Source: Cryptomeria japonica (taxonomy: Eukaryota > Streptophyta > Pinopsida > Cupressales > Cupressaceae). Taken from it: a stretch of DNA of 58,000 bases. The position numbers were made by a program, and so were the translations under genes. How positions within the stretch are numbered: the stretch's first letter is position 1; each line of letters opens with the position of its first letter. Shown here piece after piece: positions 22,091 to 32,988 of the stretch. The notes beneath the pieces are model-generated. The model saw only the letters and a list, made by a program, of their open reading frames with translations. It searched no databases and had not been told where the DNA came from. The stretch is from NCBI RefSeq assembly GCF_030272615.1, contig NC_081406.1:234168396-234226395 (forward strand). The letters run 5' to 3'.

Positions 22091-22549
22091 TAGGATAGGG
22101 TAATTAATTCCTTTTGTGACCGGATATTTTTTAATCTCTTTTATTAAATCCTTCGATATTCCATCCTTTTGTACATTTTTAAATGTGTCTTGAAAATTGA
22201 TGCACTCCACTTGCCACCATTTCACACATGTTTATACATTTCCATATCACTAGCCTTCCTATCCATATTTAATGCCACAGGTTCATTAATATATAAAAAC
22301 CTTCAACACATCTTCACATTTGTCTTGTGTGTAATCACCATCCTTAGGGAAGAATGATAATAAGACACCTATACACGTGCAATCATCCCAGAAGACAACA
22401 AATCCTTGTCCAACCACTTAAATGATTTGAATTAAAGGAAGCCATCAAGTTCGAAAAAAATTAATATCGAGAATACGATAGAGACATGTTAAGTATATAA
22501 TTAAATTAAACCTAAAACTTTCCCCCTACCCCATCCAGGTCATGACCAT

Positions 22550-22960
22550 CAGTATTCCTATCAGAAGCTTGTTTGGCTAGTTCATCTAGGCCACAACATT
22601 CCCTTTTCTATATGCATGGGAAATTTTGAATTCATCAAATTTTCCTAACAATTACTTTATCGATCTAAGCCAGTGAGCAAGTTTCCAGTTTTATGTAACA
22701 TTTTTTCTAATGGCATTAATAGTTATGGGAGAATCAACCTCCAGATGGACTCTTCTTGTCCCAAGATCCATTCCAAGTCTTAATCCTTCAAACACTGCTC
22801 AAAATTCTAGAACATTATTGGTTGACATGGTAAGATAATCCCATTTTGGTCCCTTGCCATCAAACTAATTCCACTCAACCCAAGATTTCCTCTTATAGCA
22901 CCATTGAAGTTTATTTTTAGCCATCCTTCCTTTGCAGCCATCCATTAGACCCCAATCCAT
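22550..22960 (-). pseudogene. LINE ORF2 RNase H domain remnant
   Basis: Near 22930-22860 the minus strand reads LKINFNGAIRGNLGLSGI followed by a GIILPC-like strand, matching the first strands of the plant LINE RNase H fold, where the first Asp position is Asn here. It continues through degraded frames to HIEKGNVVA near 22610, the region of the last catalytic Asp. Stops interrupt it throughout. Confidence 0.6.
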
Positions 22961-23110
22961 GGATCTGGTTGATCATCCCTTTCAGAACCAAAACATGGAG
23001 GCACTTTCAAATTAGGAATTTTCTTTAGTATTTCATCATCCCAATTAATGAAAATATTGTGTTTCAGAGACTTTTTTTTAAAATGCATTGTTGGCTAAAT
23101 CCATGATTTG

Positions 23111-23400
23111 TTATTCAATCTTGCTACATAAAACCTCAGTGAATATATCCTCACTTTGAAAGATCCTTCTATTAGATTCCTTCCAAAGTTCCCAAATAAT
23201 CGTGGATGGTAAAATATCCCACATGCACCTAAATAAGGCTTTTCTACACTTCATTGGTAACATATTAAACCACTCTTCCATTGCATGAGGTATTAGAATT
23301 AGCAAATTAAGTTTGTCTATGAAAAATTTACAATATTTTTTTGAGTACATGCAATTGAGAAGAATGTGATCTATTGATTCATTGTCCACTTAACATAGCA
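23111..23400 (-). pseudogene. LINE ORF2 zinc-binding segment after reverse transcriptase
   Basis: The frame reads MDNESIDHILLNCMYSKKYC and continues into ALFRCMWDILPSTIIWELWK ESNRRIF. The ESxDHxLLxC pattern followed by a Trp-rich W-x2-W-x2-R-N/R-x2-F ending is characteristic of the region between reverse transcriptase and RNase H in plant LINEs. It is open for 92 codons. Confidence 0.7.
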
Positions 23401-24133
23401 CACACCTCCCAACACCTTCAAATCCCATTCTTTGAAATTTATCTTTGCTCAATAATTTCCTTTGGATTCCATCACTGCAAAAACACCAAGTTTGGGTAAA
23501 CAATGGCATCCCCATAATAATTTGATAGGCCAATCAACTTTTGCAATTACAACCTCTTTGATCTTGTACCCCATCCTAACCTTGTATGTTCTTGAGTTGG
23601 ATCCTCACCACCTAAAAATGTCTTGCTCATTAGATGGGGAGAAATGTCTTTTTTCTCAAAATATCCTTTAGAGTTCTCTTTTTCTCTTTTGGAGCATCTA
23701 TATTTTCAAAGGACTATCATTGCCATAGAGTGGTGCCATTTTGGTCAATTACACTCCCATAATTGCAAATTTCCTTATCCCAAACTCTACTAGTCTCTAC
23801 TTGAATAATTACCAAATTTGGGTTGGATGTAATTATAATTTATCTAAACTAAGAATCCAACCAAAAGGAGGCACTTCCCCCATTCCTAACATCCCATGTT
23901 ACATGTCAGAAAATAATATCTCTAGAGTCTAGGATATAGTTCCATAACATCGATCCCCTTGGAGGATCAATAGTTGTAAAAAATCTAATGGGATTATCTG
24001 AATCTAAAATATTTCCTCCTTAACACCCTAACCCACCTCTGATCTATATTTACATATAAGTTCCATACTAATTTTGTACCTATGATCAAATTCATGATTG
24101 ATAGTTGTCTTATACTGGCTCCTCCAACCTCCT

Positions 24134-24349
24134 TCAAATAACACACTTTGTTCCATGCCACCAATGGAAATTTATCTTGTTCATTAGCCCCATTCCAAAA
24201 GAATCATTACATTGTTTGATGAGAATATCATCGACTGATTTGGGTAGCTTAAGACATGTCATTGAGTAAACTGGAATGACTGATAGCACTACCTTGATCA
24301 TCACAAGTCTTCCAACCAAAGATAACTGCTTCCATTTCCATGTTTTCAT
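24134..24349 (-). pseudogene. LINE ORF2 reverse transcriptase C-terminal end
   Basis: The frame reads WKWKQLSLVGRLVMIKVVLS and then IPVYSMTCLKLPKSV, followed by FHWWHG. These are the last conserved blocks of plant LINE reverse transcriptase: W-x2-K/R-x-LSLAGR-x2-LIK-x-VLS and P-x-Y-x-M-x-C-x-x-LP. The catalytic FADD region and palm domain are absent upstream, consistent with an internal deletion. Confidence 0.75.
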
Positions 24350-24399
24350 CTTGTGAACTACAATTAGAAAAAAGATTGTCCTAGTAGCTTTTCTTGTTG

Positions 24400-24660
24400 A
24401 TACCTACAAATAGACACATTCCTAGAAATCTTCTCGAGAAGGAGGCAATTTAGAGATTCAAAGTTCTTGCGATATCTAATTGGAGCCTTAATTTATTCCA
24501 CATCTTCATTCATTTTTCCCCCTTCTTCTATGCTCCATTTGGTTTCCTAAAAAAGAACAATATTTACATTGATATGGTCTATCTAGTTCTTGATTAAGCA
24601 CCACTTGTTAGGGGCATTAATGCCCTTAATATTCAATGTTAGGACTTTCATTACCCTCTG
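24400..24660 (-). pseudogene. Start of LINE ORF2: N-terminus of the endonuclease
   Basis: Reading left from about 24655: MKVLTLNIKGINAPNKW, then NVNIVLFQETKW. This is the N-terminal strand (x-LTLNIxGxN) and the catalytic QETK motif of apurinic-type LINE endonucleases. It breaks off within about 90 codons, and sequence from the far end of the reverse transcriptase follows. The rest of the endonuclease and the RT core are deleted. Confidence 0.7.
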
Positions 24661-25099
24661 GGAAGGAGTGTGTCCTTAATTTGTGTTTTTTTGTCGTGGT
24701 GTGCATCTTACCATTTGCAACTTGATCCATTTTGGTTTTGGGCCTGGTTTCCCTTTTGACTTAATATTTGTTCTTTTCATCTTAGAGAAAAATTGTTCCA
24801 ATATCCTTTTCTCAAGAAATGGACCTACCTCTTCATCTTATCCTTCCCCATCCTCCAAGTCAATGTCCAACCCCCATCTCCTCATCGTCTTGTAGTAATC
24901 TTGGACCTTCAATCCCTCTACTCCCATTCTTTGTTTGGATCCACTTCGTTCCTTGATCCTAACTTTTCCTTATTTTATCCATATTTTGTTCTTAAGTGGA
25001 AAAAAATAGTAGCTCTCATAGTGGGCACCCTTTCTTATGAACATAAGGACCCACCATCTCCTCAATAGGTTGTGTGGTATCTAGGATTGCATTTAGTTC

Positions 25100-26141
25100 T
25101 ATGACTATACAATCATTTCATTCCTCTGTGTCCTTGGTAAATACCATAAAATAAATAATAAGCCTTCCTCCATGTGTTTCCATCCTGATTCTTTTTCATC
25201 TATAAGGAATGTCTTTTTCTGGCCTTCATTGTTAAGGATGAATCCATCAATTTCTTCCATAGCTTTAGGTACCATACTATAATTTAATCCCTCACTGCCC
25301 ATATTAGTTGCTACATATTGCGGGTCCTCTTGATTATCTATTTGGGGTTTGAATTTATCCGCTACATAGAGCTCCATGAAACTAATATTTACCCTAGGGG
25401 TCTCCACTTGGTTTTCTATATCCATAAAAATGTTACCATGTCTAATTCCAGTCTTTCTATGTGGCCATCCCATTGTGAATATTTGAACCCTAATATGACC
25501 CCTTCCTCATGTAAAACTTCAACATTATCATTTTCTTTATTAGTTAACATCACTTTTCATAATCTAGTGGCTTGTGCCTCTTGGATTTGTATCTAGGGTA
25601 AAGGGAAAGTTGGTCCTCACTTTCAATCTTTCAAGTCCTCCTGTCCCACTTAGTATTTAATTGGATCTCTTTTGGCAAGTCTTTGTGTGGATTTTGGGCA
25701 AGGCATATCCTTGCATATGTCCCACAACATTTATACATCTGTAGAAATGAAAGTGCCATGTTTATCTCTAATTGCTAATAATATATCCTTTTCTCAATAT
25801 TCTGATGGGAGATCATACAAATGAATCCAAACTAGGCCATCCCCAAACTTATGCTTCTATACATTGAAGTTAGGGTACCAATCTATGAGATGCATACTAG
25901 TACCACTTAGGTAGTGTGGTTTTTTATTCAACACTGCCCATTTCTTAGAATTTGATTGAAATTCCACCAAAATGAATCCATTAGCCAAGGCCCTAATGCG
26001 AGTCTTGAATTTTCATTTCTCATTACACCAGTTCTTGAAGTTGGTTAAAATTACTCCTCCTCCTCCTCCTCCTCCCCATATAAAGATAACTCATATGTCC
26101 CTTTATCTCTCAACAAAATAGTTTAATTGATCCTTATCACC
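25100..26141 (-). pseudogene. LINE ORF1, C-terminal two thirds (DUF4283-like)
   Basis: Minus strand from about 26010: IRALANGFILVEFQSNSKKW, then HYLSGTSMHLIDWYPNF, then GLVWIHLYDLPSEYW. These are the conserved blocks of the DUF4283 domain that forms the RNA-binding part of ORF1p in plant LINEs. A second open part (25473-25105) with MGWPHRKTGIRHGNIFM and a charged tail follows. Stops separate the parts. The N-terminal third lies at 28172-28790, beyond the younger insertion. Confidence 0.7.
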
Positions 26142-26154
26142 AAAATAGAGGGGC
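26142..26154. repeat. Left copy of a 13-bp target-site duplication
   Basis: AAAATAGAGGGGC here is identical to 28159-28171. The two copies flank the ORF1-only LINE derivative at 26155-28158. Confidence 0.9.
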
Positions 26155-28158
26155 CTGCGCTTTGGGGAGGATGCCTAAAGGAAGCCCTTCGGCCTGTGCT
26201 ATCCTTGGTCTTGGAGGTAGCCCTTCAGCCTACATTGTCCTTGGTCCTAGAGGTTGCCCTTCGGCTTGCACTATCCCTGGTCCTGGTGGTAGCCCTTCGG
26301 CATATGTTGTCCCTGGTCCTATGCCAAGTAATGTGTTGTCCTACCCTACGACTGATGGTGGTGGTGTTGCCGTAGTTTCTGAGATATTAGATGAAAACTA
26401 TGTTGTTAGTGGGGCTGCTAAGAGTTCGTATGCAAATCTATTGGGTAAGGAGACTCAGTCATTCCTTGTTTGTCGCTCCATTACTGTTAACTTGGATGAT
26501 GAAATGATTAATGAAATAGATCAAGTGGCCTCTGATATATCTTCTCATATAGTTATCTGTCAATTTAAAGGCTTTTGGCCTAGTCTTCCAAGGCTTCGTG
26601 ATTGGGTCTCTAAGCAGTGGGAGCCCCTTATCTCAAACTCGGTGTAGATTTTCCCTTGTGCCAAGGGTTTCTTTGTTGCTAAGTTTGAAAAGCCAGCTGA
26701 CAAGAAGATTATTATTTGCAATTATTTTTTTATTTGGGAGAATCATTACCCTTTGATGATTAAACCATGGCATGAGGACTTTGTTCCTTTGTTTGAATCC
26801 TTCTGTAAGATGCCAACCTGGGTTAGACTCCCTCACCTCCCTCTTCACTTTTGAGTGGATCCACTTCTTGAGGTTGTGGGGGATGCTTTGGGATATTTTC
26901 TGATGGTAGACGTTGAGTCTTCTGATATCCTTCATTCTACCTATGCTTGTATCTTGGTGGACATTGATGCTTCTAAGGGGTTGCCTAAGGAGATTAAACT
27001 ATCGACTCCCAAGGGTTTCTGGATCCAACCTCTGGATTATGAATGCATTCCCTTCAGATGAAGAAGGTGCTTCAAGATAGGTCATATAGCGGCTAAATGT
27101 GATTTACACAAAGTTAAAGCAAAGAAGCCTCCATCTTGGTGGATTGGGGCTTCCTCCCACCATTACATGGTGTTAAAGGGATCTTCTCAGATGGGTACAT
27201 GGCTTGATATTTCTCCTGAAAATGTTGTTGAAGATTCTCCTCCAAGCACTATTGCGAATGGTGAGATGGTTCATTCGGAGCCAATTGGCAGTTCAGAGTT
27301 GTCAAATGATGTTGGATCTGCCCCTATTGCTGGTTTTGACAGATCTGAGGGTGTTGTGTCTAGGGAGGTTGTTGGAGTGGTCCTTGTGCTTGCTGTTGTT
27401 TCCAGGGGTATTTCTGACCCAAGTCCTGCTATGCCTGCTAGAGCTTCATTTCTTGCTGGCTATCCCTCAGTCGTTGGTTCAGAGGTGTCAAATGCTATTG
27501 GATCTGCCCTTGTTGCTGGTTTTAACAGGTCTAAGGGTGTTGTTCATGTGTCTAGGGAGGTTGTTGGAGTAGTTCATGTGCCTGTTGTTGTTTCCAGGGG
27601 TGTTTCTGACCCAAATCCCGCTATGCCTGCTAGAGCTTTGTTGCTTGCTGGATATCCCTCAGCTGCTGATTTTCTTGCGTTAAATTCATTAGAGTGGCAA
27701 GATGAGGCTGCTAAAGTTGAAGATGGATGGATAACGGTTAAAGGTAAATGGTCTAAGAGGTCCTCACCTTCTTTTGACATGACCCTTCAATCCCACATGA
27801 AGGGTCCCAAAGGGAAATCCTAAGTGAAGGGGTTGTCTTAACCATTGTGGGCAATTGTGCTCTGTTTGTTTTGGGTTTCCTGTAGTTACTCAGGCAACTT
27901 GTCTCTTTGGGGTTTCTACCCTTTCTTTATCTAGTAGGCCTGCTAGTTTTCTATGTCTATTCTTTTTCACAACTTTTGTTGAAAGCTTTAGAGTTAGCTG
28001 TGCTAGTTTTTGGCTATGGTTTTCATTGTATTATCTTTGCACAAGCTACTTTGTTGGGTTCTAGATCCTGGTAAAATCTTTTGGGTTTCAGGTCCCTTCA
28101 AAACCTATTGTATGGGGTTTCTGGTCCCCTTAAAACCTGTTTTCCCTTATTCAAAAAT
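26155..28158 (+). mobile_element. 2-kb LINE derivative carrying ORF1 only, with perfect target duplication
   Basis: A plus-strand insertion of 2004 bp starts with CTGCGCTTTGG and ends with a 3' region containing GGTCCCCTTAAAACC and CCCTTATTC plus a short A run. It is bounded by the 13-bp duplication AAAATAGAGGGGC, as expected for target-primed reverse transcription. The only ORF is a DUF4283-type ORF1. Its stop at 27823 is followed by about 335 bp of untranslated sequence. No endonuclease or reverse transcriptase lies between the duplications, so this is a complete unit without ORF2 that must have been mobilised in trans. It sits inside ORF1 of the older LINE and in opposite orientation. Confidence 0.85.
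26162..27823 (+). pseudogene. LINE ORF1 protein with N- and C-terminal repeats, three in-frame stops
   Basis: The whole 554-codon frame stays in one register from the ATG at 26162 and is broken only by a TAG (26645-26647) and two TGA codons (26852-26854, 27059-27061). The N-terminus has four 12-residue repeats of the type GSPSAYIVLGPR. Next come the DUF4283-like blocks: SLPRLRDWVSKQW, then FFVAKFEKPADKKII and PWHEDFVPLFE. A single zinc-knuckle-like CFKIGHIAAKCDLHK follows. The C-terminal half contains two tandem copies (about 60 residues each) sharing REVVGVV, VVSRG, SDP and AMPARA. The protein would bind LINE RNA. The light damage suggests a much younger copy than its host LINE. Confidence 0.8.
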
Positions 28159-28171
28159 AAAATAGAGGGGC
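28159..28171. repeat. Right copy of the 13-bp target-site duplication
   Basis: AAAATAGAGGGGC, identical to 26142-26154, directly after the A-rich 3' end of the insertion. Confidence 0.9.
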
Positions 28172-28790
28172 TTAGTAAATGAAGAGTTGTAATCCTTACC
28201 CAAGGGCATCATGGATTGTGGCATTTGGGGTGTCTATTACACACTTTTCTTTCCCTCTCAATTTATTCTTTAGGCAATCTATTGATATTGGAGATCTCTC
28301 TAAGACTACCTTACTATGCCAATTCTCAGATACATTGGCTCTTGATGATTATTTCTGCCAAAACCTCCCATGGCTAACCCTCTCACTTCTCGACTTCTTA
28401 AACCTTTGGGTGGGGTAATTAATTTATTGTTTCTTTCTAAATATCTTCCTTTCGGAAAAGTGATGAAGTGGGTATTGGGATTTTTGCTCTGAATGTTGTT
28501 GTTGAGGAAACCCTTTCCATTTCCATTCGTTGGAGCAGTCCTGCCAAATCCTTCTTTCTTGATCTTGCTACATTTGGTGTTCTGGGGCACATTATCCTCC
28601 CAACGACCTTGTTCATACACTCACTATGGAGTATACCCTAGAGGCATTGGAGGTCATTGTTTCTTTGTTTTCTCTCCGAGTTTCTCCACTTCTTCGAGAT
28701 CTGCCCACTTTATCCCTTCCAGGTCTCTAGCTTTCCTTTGTTCCACTTCTAATATCACCATCATTATTATTTTTGAATAGATCCATAATT
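28172..28790 (-). pseudogene. LINE ORF1, N-terminal part of the older LINE
   Basis: Minus-strand frames read KARDLEGIKWADLEEVEKL near 28730, then an open stretch from 28620 to 28306 beginning YEQGRWEDNVPQNTKC and rich in polar residues, then a segment with VIDTPNATIHDALG near 28210. This polar N-terminus precedes the DUF4283 part at 26010. The frame is already degraded next to the insertion, so continuity across it cannot be shown residue by residue. Confidence 0.55.
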
Positions 28791-28799
28791 ACCAATTTA

Positions 28800-31300
28800 T
28801 GACAACAAATACCTAGTGAACATGCATATCACAAGTCTTCTACTATCAATCATTGGCTGTTTGACAAACAACTTGGCTACATAATCTAAGTTTCAATATT
28901 TATATAATATATAACTTTATAATTAATAATCTAATTTAATTAATATTAATTAATAAATAATTAAAATAAAATGTATTTCAATTATTATTATTTTATTATA
29001 ACCTAAATCTAAACCCTCTATTTATATTGCATGAAAAAAGTCATTATAGTTGATCTCACCAATATCATCCACATGTAAAGGTTATCACTTAATATCACTA
29101 TATAAAATTAAATTTACATGAGATATACATTAGTAAAAGAAATCTCTAAAGTGGACATTGTAGAGCATAACACTTTAATTATAACCTATAAATTTTATGA
29201 GTGTCAATTGTTTCTAAAAAATTCATTGATTCATGCTATGCATATTTCTAATATAGCTACACATTTTGCATGTCATTCTCAACAAGACAGAAAATATTTT
29301 AAAGATGCATATTTATTCAAAGATGATATTCAGGAAGATAGCTTGATGTAGGTAGATTGCATGATTAATAGTCGCTCTTTATATTCCTATTTTTGAAAAT
29401 GGTTAAGAGATATTTAGAGATGTTGCTAGAACCATTTGTGAGCTTCTTCTATTTGTTTAAAGGACTAGGACTACATTTCTATTAAATTATGACATGATAT
29501 GATGGAGAAACATTTAAGGAAAGTCACCTATGTTTTTTCTTAGGCATTTTTAGACAAGAATCTTAGAGTAGCTTCTAGGCTCCATCAATTATAACTATGA
29601 CACAAAGTCTTCTCTAATAGTGATTTCATGAAAGAAGAGTTTAAGATAGGTGTGTAGATTGTATCTTTGGTTAGTGATGGTTTTAATGTATGTGAACCTT
29701 TATTCTATAGATAGGATGCTTGTAGTGGATGAACTTGTGGCCTTGGTTATGTAGCAAGCTAGGAAAAAGAAGCATGAAGATTTGTCCTACCTAGTTTTGG
29801 GTGGAAGCCTAACTTAAGTAGGAAACTTGAACTAGGTTAGAACTAGGTTGTTTGAATACAAAATGATCATTTTTAGCATAAAAAGTAAGAAATAAAAGTT
29901 AAAACAAACATAGTAGTAGAGATGCTAGCTACAATATAGGGCAGAATATGCTAGACTGGTGTGCTCGAAACCATGGTCTAAGGATGTATTTATTATCAAA
30001 TCCATTTTGTCTATCAATTTTGACTATTATGAAGGTGAAAATACCAAACAAAAGAACTAATTAAAGGTAACTTCCAAAAAAACCTCATTTTTTTTTCTCT
30101 TTATCTTTTCATTGTAGGTTTATTGGAGAAGGAGCAAATACATTTCAATCATCCCTCTTTTAATATTCAAATATATTTTTCTAAGTTGTGTCTATGTAAT
30201 TTTGGTTTTCTTTTATTTTAAAGTTCTCTTTTTGCGTTCTGTGCTTATAGGTTGTTTTTTTTTTTTTTTTCTTCGTATATGAGAATTATTTAAGATTTAT
30301 GTTTTGATTTGATGGCAATGTGATATACAAACATCCTCATACCCAAGACTAGTTTTCCAAGTAGAATCTTCTAGATTTCAACTCCAAGTTCTTTGTAATC
30401 TACATTATTTATTTTTATTGTTAAAAAGTTGTAATGTGTTTACTATTAGTAGTTATTTTCACCAATTTATTTTCCACAAGCATTTTAGTTAACTAATTCT
30501 ATAGTTTTGTTTAAAACCAAGTCCTTAGACAAAGATAACCAATGCACATTTAGAGAGACCTAAAATTTCTTGTTTATCTTAATGTTAAATATTAAGTTAA
30601 CTTTTTCATTCTTTACAAATAATTAACTTTACAAATGTTTAAGAAAATAATTAGTTTATTTTGAACAATACTTATATGTAACAAAATCTATCGTTTCTTA
30701 GACCTTATTTATAAAATACTTTCAAGATTATATATTGAAAAGATTATCATATTTATTTTATTTAAAATAAATTTTACATTTAAATAAGTTTTTGATTATT
30801 TCATATTATTTTTAAATAATTTATTTAAAACATTATATGTTATCAATTGCTTTCGACAATAATGAAGAGAGGTGATTTTGTTGCTATCTTGATTATCATG
30901 TAACATTATTATCTAGCTTACCAATGAAAAGCAAATAGTAACACTGAACGAAAGTCTTGGGAGCGATGGGGTTGCTTGCTTGAGCACGTAGTGATAAGGA
31001 AAAATTGATTTGAGAAGATTCATTTTGTTTTCGTATGGGTGGTGAGTTGACATCTTCCTGTTGACGAGGCTCCATTGAAGAAATTGTAGGGGTGGTGAGT
31101 TGACATTTTCCTGTTGGAGAGGGACCTATGTAGAAATTAACCAGAAGCGATGCGTGGGCTTCTCTGAGATTGTCAAATGAGAAGAGCAGACTTGATGAAA
31201 TAAGTGGCATTATTATATGGATGATTCTATCCAGTCCTTTGACGAATTACATTCTATAGTCATGCTTAATAACCCTTGGTAATTTTATAAATACCATTGA
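28800..31300. other. AT-rich intergenic sequence without a recognised gene
   Basis: Long runs such as TTAATTAATATTAATTAATA lie near 28930. Short open frames at 29118-29351 (plus) and 30896-31210 (minus) carry no domain I recognise. Between about 29500 and 29720 the plus strand has fragments (AFLDKNLRVASRLHQL, EEFKIGV) that look formerly coding, but I cannot identify them. The last 270 bp are the upstream region of the PR-10 gene and hold a duplicated block (listed separately). Confidence 0.5.
31025..31125. repeat. Two-copy repeat upstream of the PR-10 gene
   Basis: GGGTGGTGAGTTGACATCTT followed by CCTGTTG at about 31036, and GGGTGGTGAGTTGACATTTT followed by CCTGTTG at about 31089, are near-identical copies 53 bp apart. 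Each contains TTGAC, the core of a WRKY-binding W-box. They lie about 230-320 bp upstream of the PR-10 ATG. W-boxes drive pathogen-responsive PR genes in plants, so a role is possible but unproven. Confidence 0.5.
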
Positions 31301-31356
31301 TTCACAGCACATCAGACCATGAAAAGGGGAGAGTAGAATTATCGAGATAAAAGAGG

Positions 31357-31900
31357 ATGGTTTAAGGGACTTTCTCTTTGGAGATTGAGTCTCCAGTGGA
31401 GGCTAAAAGACTATGGAATGCGTTGGTAATAGACGGAGATAGCATTCTCCTAAAGCAAGCTCCACACATGATTTCAAGTGTAACCATTCTTCAAGGAGAC
31501 GGAGGAGCGGGCACTATCAAGCAAATTAACTTCACTTTTGGTATGCTTACTACTATGTGATAGTTCTTACTCATTACTTGGTTATCATTACAATTTTGGT
31601 ATGATATAAAACATATGTGTTTCAATTGGTATGGCAGAAAACAAGGATGCTAGCTATGTGAAGGTTCGGAAGGATGAAATTGATCAAGAGAAGCTTGTTT
31701 ACATTTTCAGTTATGTGGAGGGAGGGCTAGTGGGAAAGACAGTGGCTTCTCTGAAAAATGAAACGAAATACATTCCCACAGCTAAGGGTGGATGCCTCTG
31801 GACGTCTACATACCACTATGATACTCTCCCTGGTGTTTCTGCTACAGATTTAAATATTCTGGAGATGAGAGATGGCAGCGCTGCCTTGTTGGACAGTTAA
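31357..31900 (+). pseudogene. PR-10 / Bet v 1 family gene with early stop and short C-terminus
   Basis: PR-10 proteins are small cytosolic ligand-binding proteins induced by stress and pathogens. Exon 1 (31357-31540) and exon 2 (31638-31900) are separated by a 97-bp GT-AG intron at the conserved phase-1 position after INFTF. Seen: SPVEAKRLWNALVIDGDSIL, the glycine-rich loop GDGGAGTIKQINF, the EKLVYIFSYVEGG strand, and YHYDTLPGVSATDL near the end. The natural ATG at 31357 (MV) is followed at codon 3 by TAA (31363-31365). After it the frame is open to 31900. The product would be about 148 residues, whereas family members are usually 155-162, and the final helix is cut short (AALLDS-stop). The sequence is conifer-like. 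Translation from a downstream codon, or a sequencing error at codon 3, cannot be excluded. Confidence 0.85.
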
Positions 31901-32707
31901 ACTTAGCACGGCCATAGTGTTGATTAATGCAAAGTCAAAGTAGAGTTGGCTTCATCTACTTGTTAAATAATTAGATTTTCTTGGGTATTGTATGTTTAGG
32001 TTATGGATAAGTATGTCGACTATTTATGCAAGGTCCTTTCCAGTGTAAAAACTGGCACGAGTAGAGAAGGTTTAGATGGACAGCTCTGTCTATCGTTCCT
32101 GTTTACCAGTATAGCATAATACAGTGGTTAAAAATTCCCCTTGTATTTCAAAACGAAATGCCCACTTCCACTTTACCGTCGGCTTTTGTTTCTCATCCCT
32201 TCACTTTTTAATTCTGTATGAATAATATGAAATTTTACTTTACATTCCTCTTAGTTTTGCTAATTTTAAAACTAGTACAAGTGCCTAAATGTTCAACAAG
32301 GAAGCAAACAAAACTTATTTATCAAAGGTTTGCTAAACAAAGCAATTCCAATATGCAAGTCAAAAGATTAAAATTCGTACTCAGATGTTGAAGGCCGCAA
32401 CATGTGTTGTTTTGAGGTTTTATGTTGGAAGGCCTTCTTAAGTTCAGAACTATTTCTTACAAGTTTACCTGGCATAGTTTAGTCTTACTTGCATACAAAT
32501 GTCATTTGCTTGTATAAATCAAAAGAATCTATTCGTAAATTTGTTTTTCTTGTCTCTAGAATTAGGTGATATTAGGAGTGATTTGCATAGATTACAAATT
32601 TGTAAGACAAGAAAGGTGATAATTTTTTAGTCTTCCTAAGGCAGAGATTTATGTTTTCACTTGGCTAAATGCAAATATTGTCTCATTTGGAAACCACATC
32701 AACATAG
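31901..32707. other. Downstream flank of the PR-10 gene, no gene seen
   Basis: This stretch holds the presumed 3' untranslated region and intergenic DNA. No open frame of interest and no repeat copy was recognised before the LTR that starts at 32708. Confidence 0.5.
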
Positions 32708-32988
32708 TGCAAAATTATTTGTTAAACCTGTGAAAATCAGGAACACTGTAGAGCTGCAAATTACATAATTGCATAAATTGAGAAGAAATAATTGTGAATA
32801 AAAAACTGCTTGATTGACTTAGGAATGAGTGTACAATATATAAAGAAAAGATAAGCCCTCTAAAATGGCAACAACCAACTAGAAAATAGGCTTTTAGCTT
32901 TCTGCAAGGCTGGAAAAATCCATGCAAGATTGCACAACTAGCAAACTTATTTAGAGGATTATTCTACATAGTATGTTCTACACTAACA
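32708..32988 (-). repeat. Left outer LTR (3' LTR)
   Basis: It runs from TGCAAAATTATTTG to CTACACTAACA and matches 35663-35977 through blocks such as GAACACTG, GAGAAGAAATAA, CTGCTTGATTGACTTAGGAA and GGCAACAACCAACTAGAAAA. On its right CCCCCC gives the coding-strand purine tract. Confidence 0.8.

Larger units (their letters stand above)
22500..28790 (-). mobile_element. Old LINE (non-LTR retrotransposon), internally deleted and interrupted
   Basis: A minus-strand LINE in the usual order. ORF1 runs from about 28790 to 25100, the start of the ORF2 endonuclease lies at about 24655, then the end of reverse transcriptase at about 24349, a Cys/His zinc-binding segment at about 23390-23340, and RNase H at about 22960-22560. 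Most of the endonuclease and reverse transcriptase is missing between about 24400 and 24350. A younger LINE derivative occupies 26155-28158. Many stops show great age. The 3' end is not sharply defined, and no poly-A tail was located with confidence. Confidence 0.75.

Noticed and set aside
26142-28171. Exact frame restoration of the old LINE ORF1 after removing the younger insertion
   Set aside because: The target duplication is clear, but the old frame is too degraded on both sides to claim continuity.
30896-31210. Minus-strand 104-codon frame upstream of the PR-10 gene
   Set aside because: It has no domain, runs across the duplicated promoter block in antisense, and no supporting splice or start context was seen.
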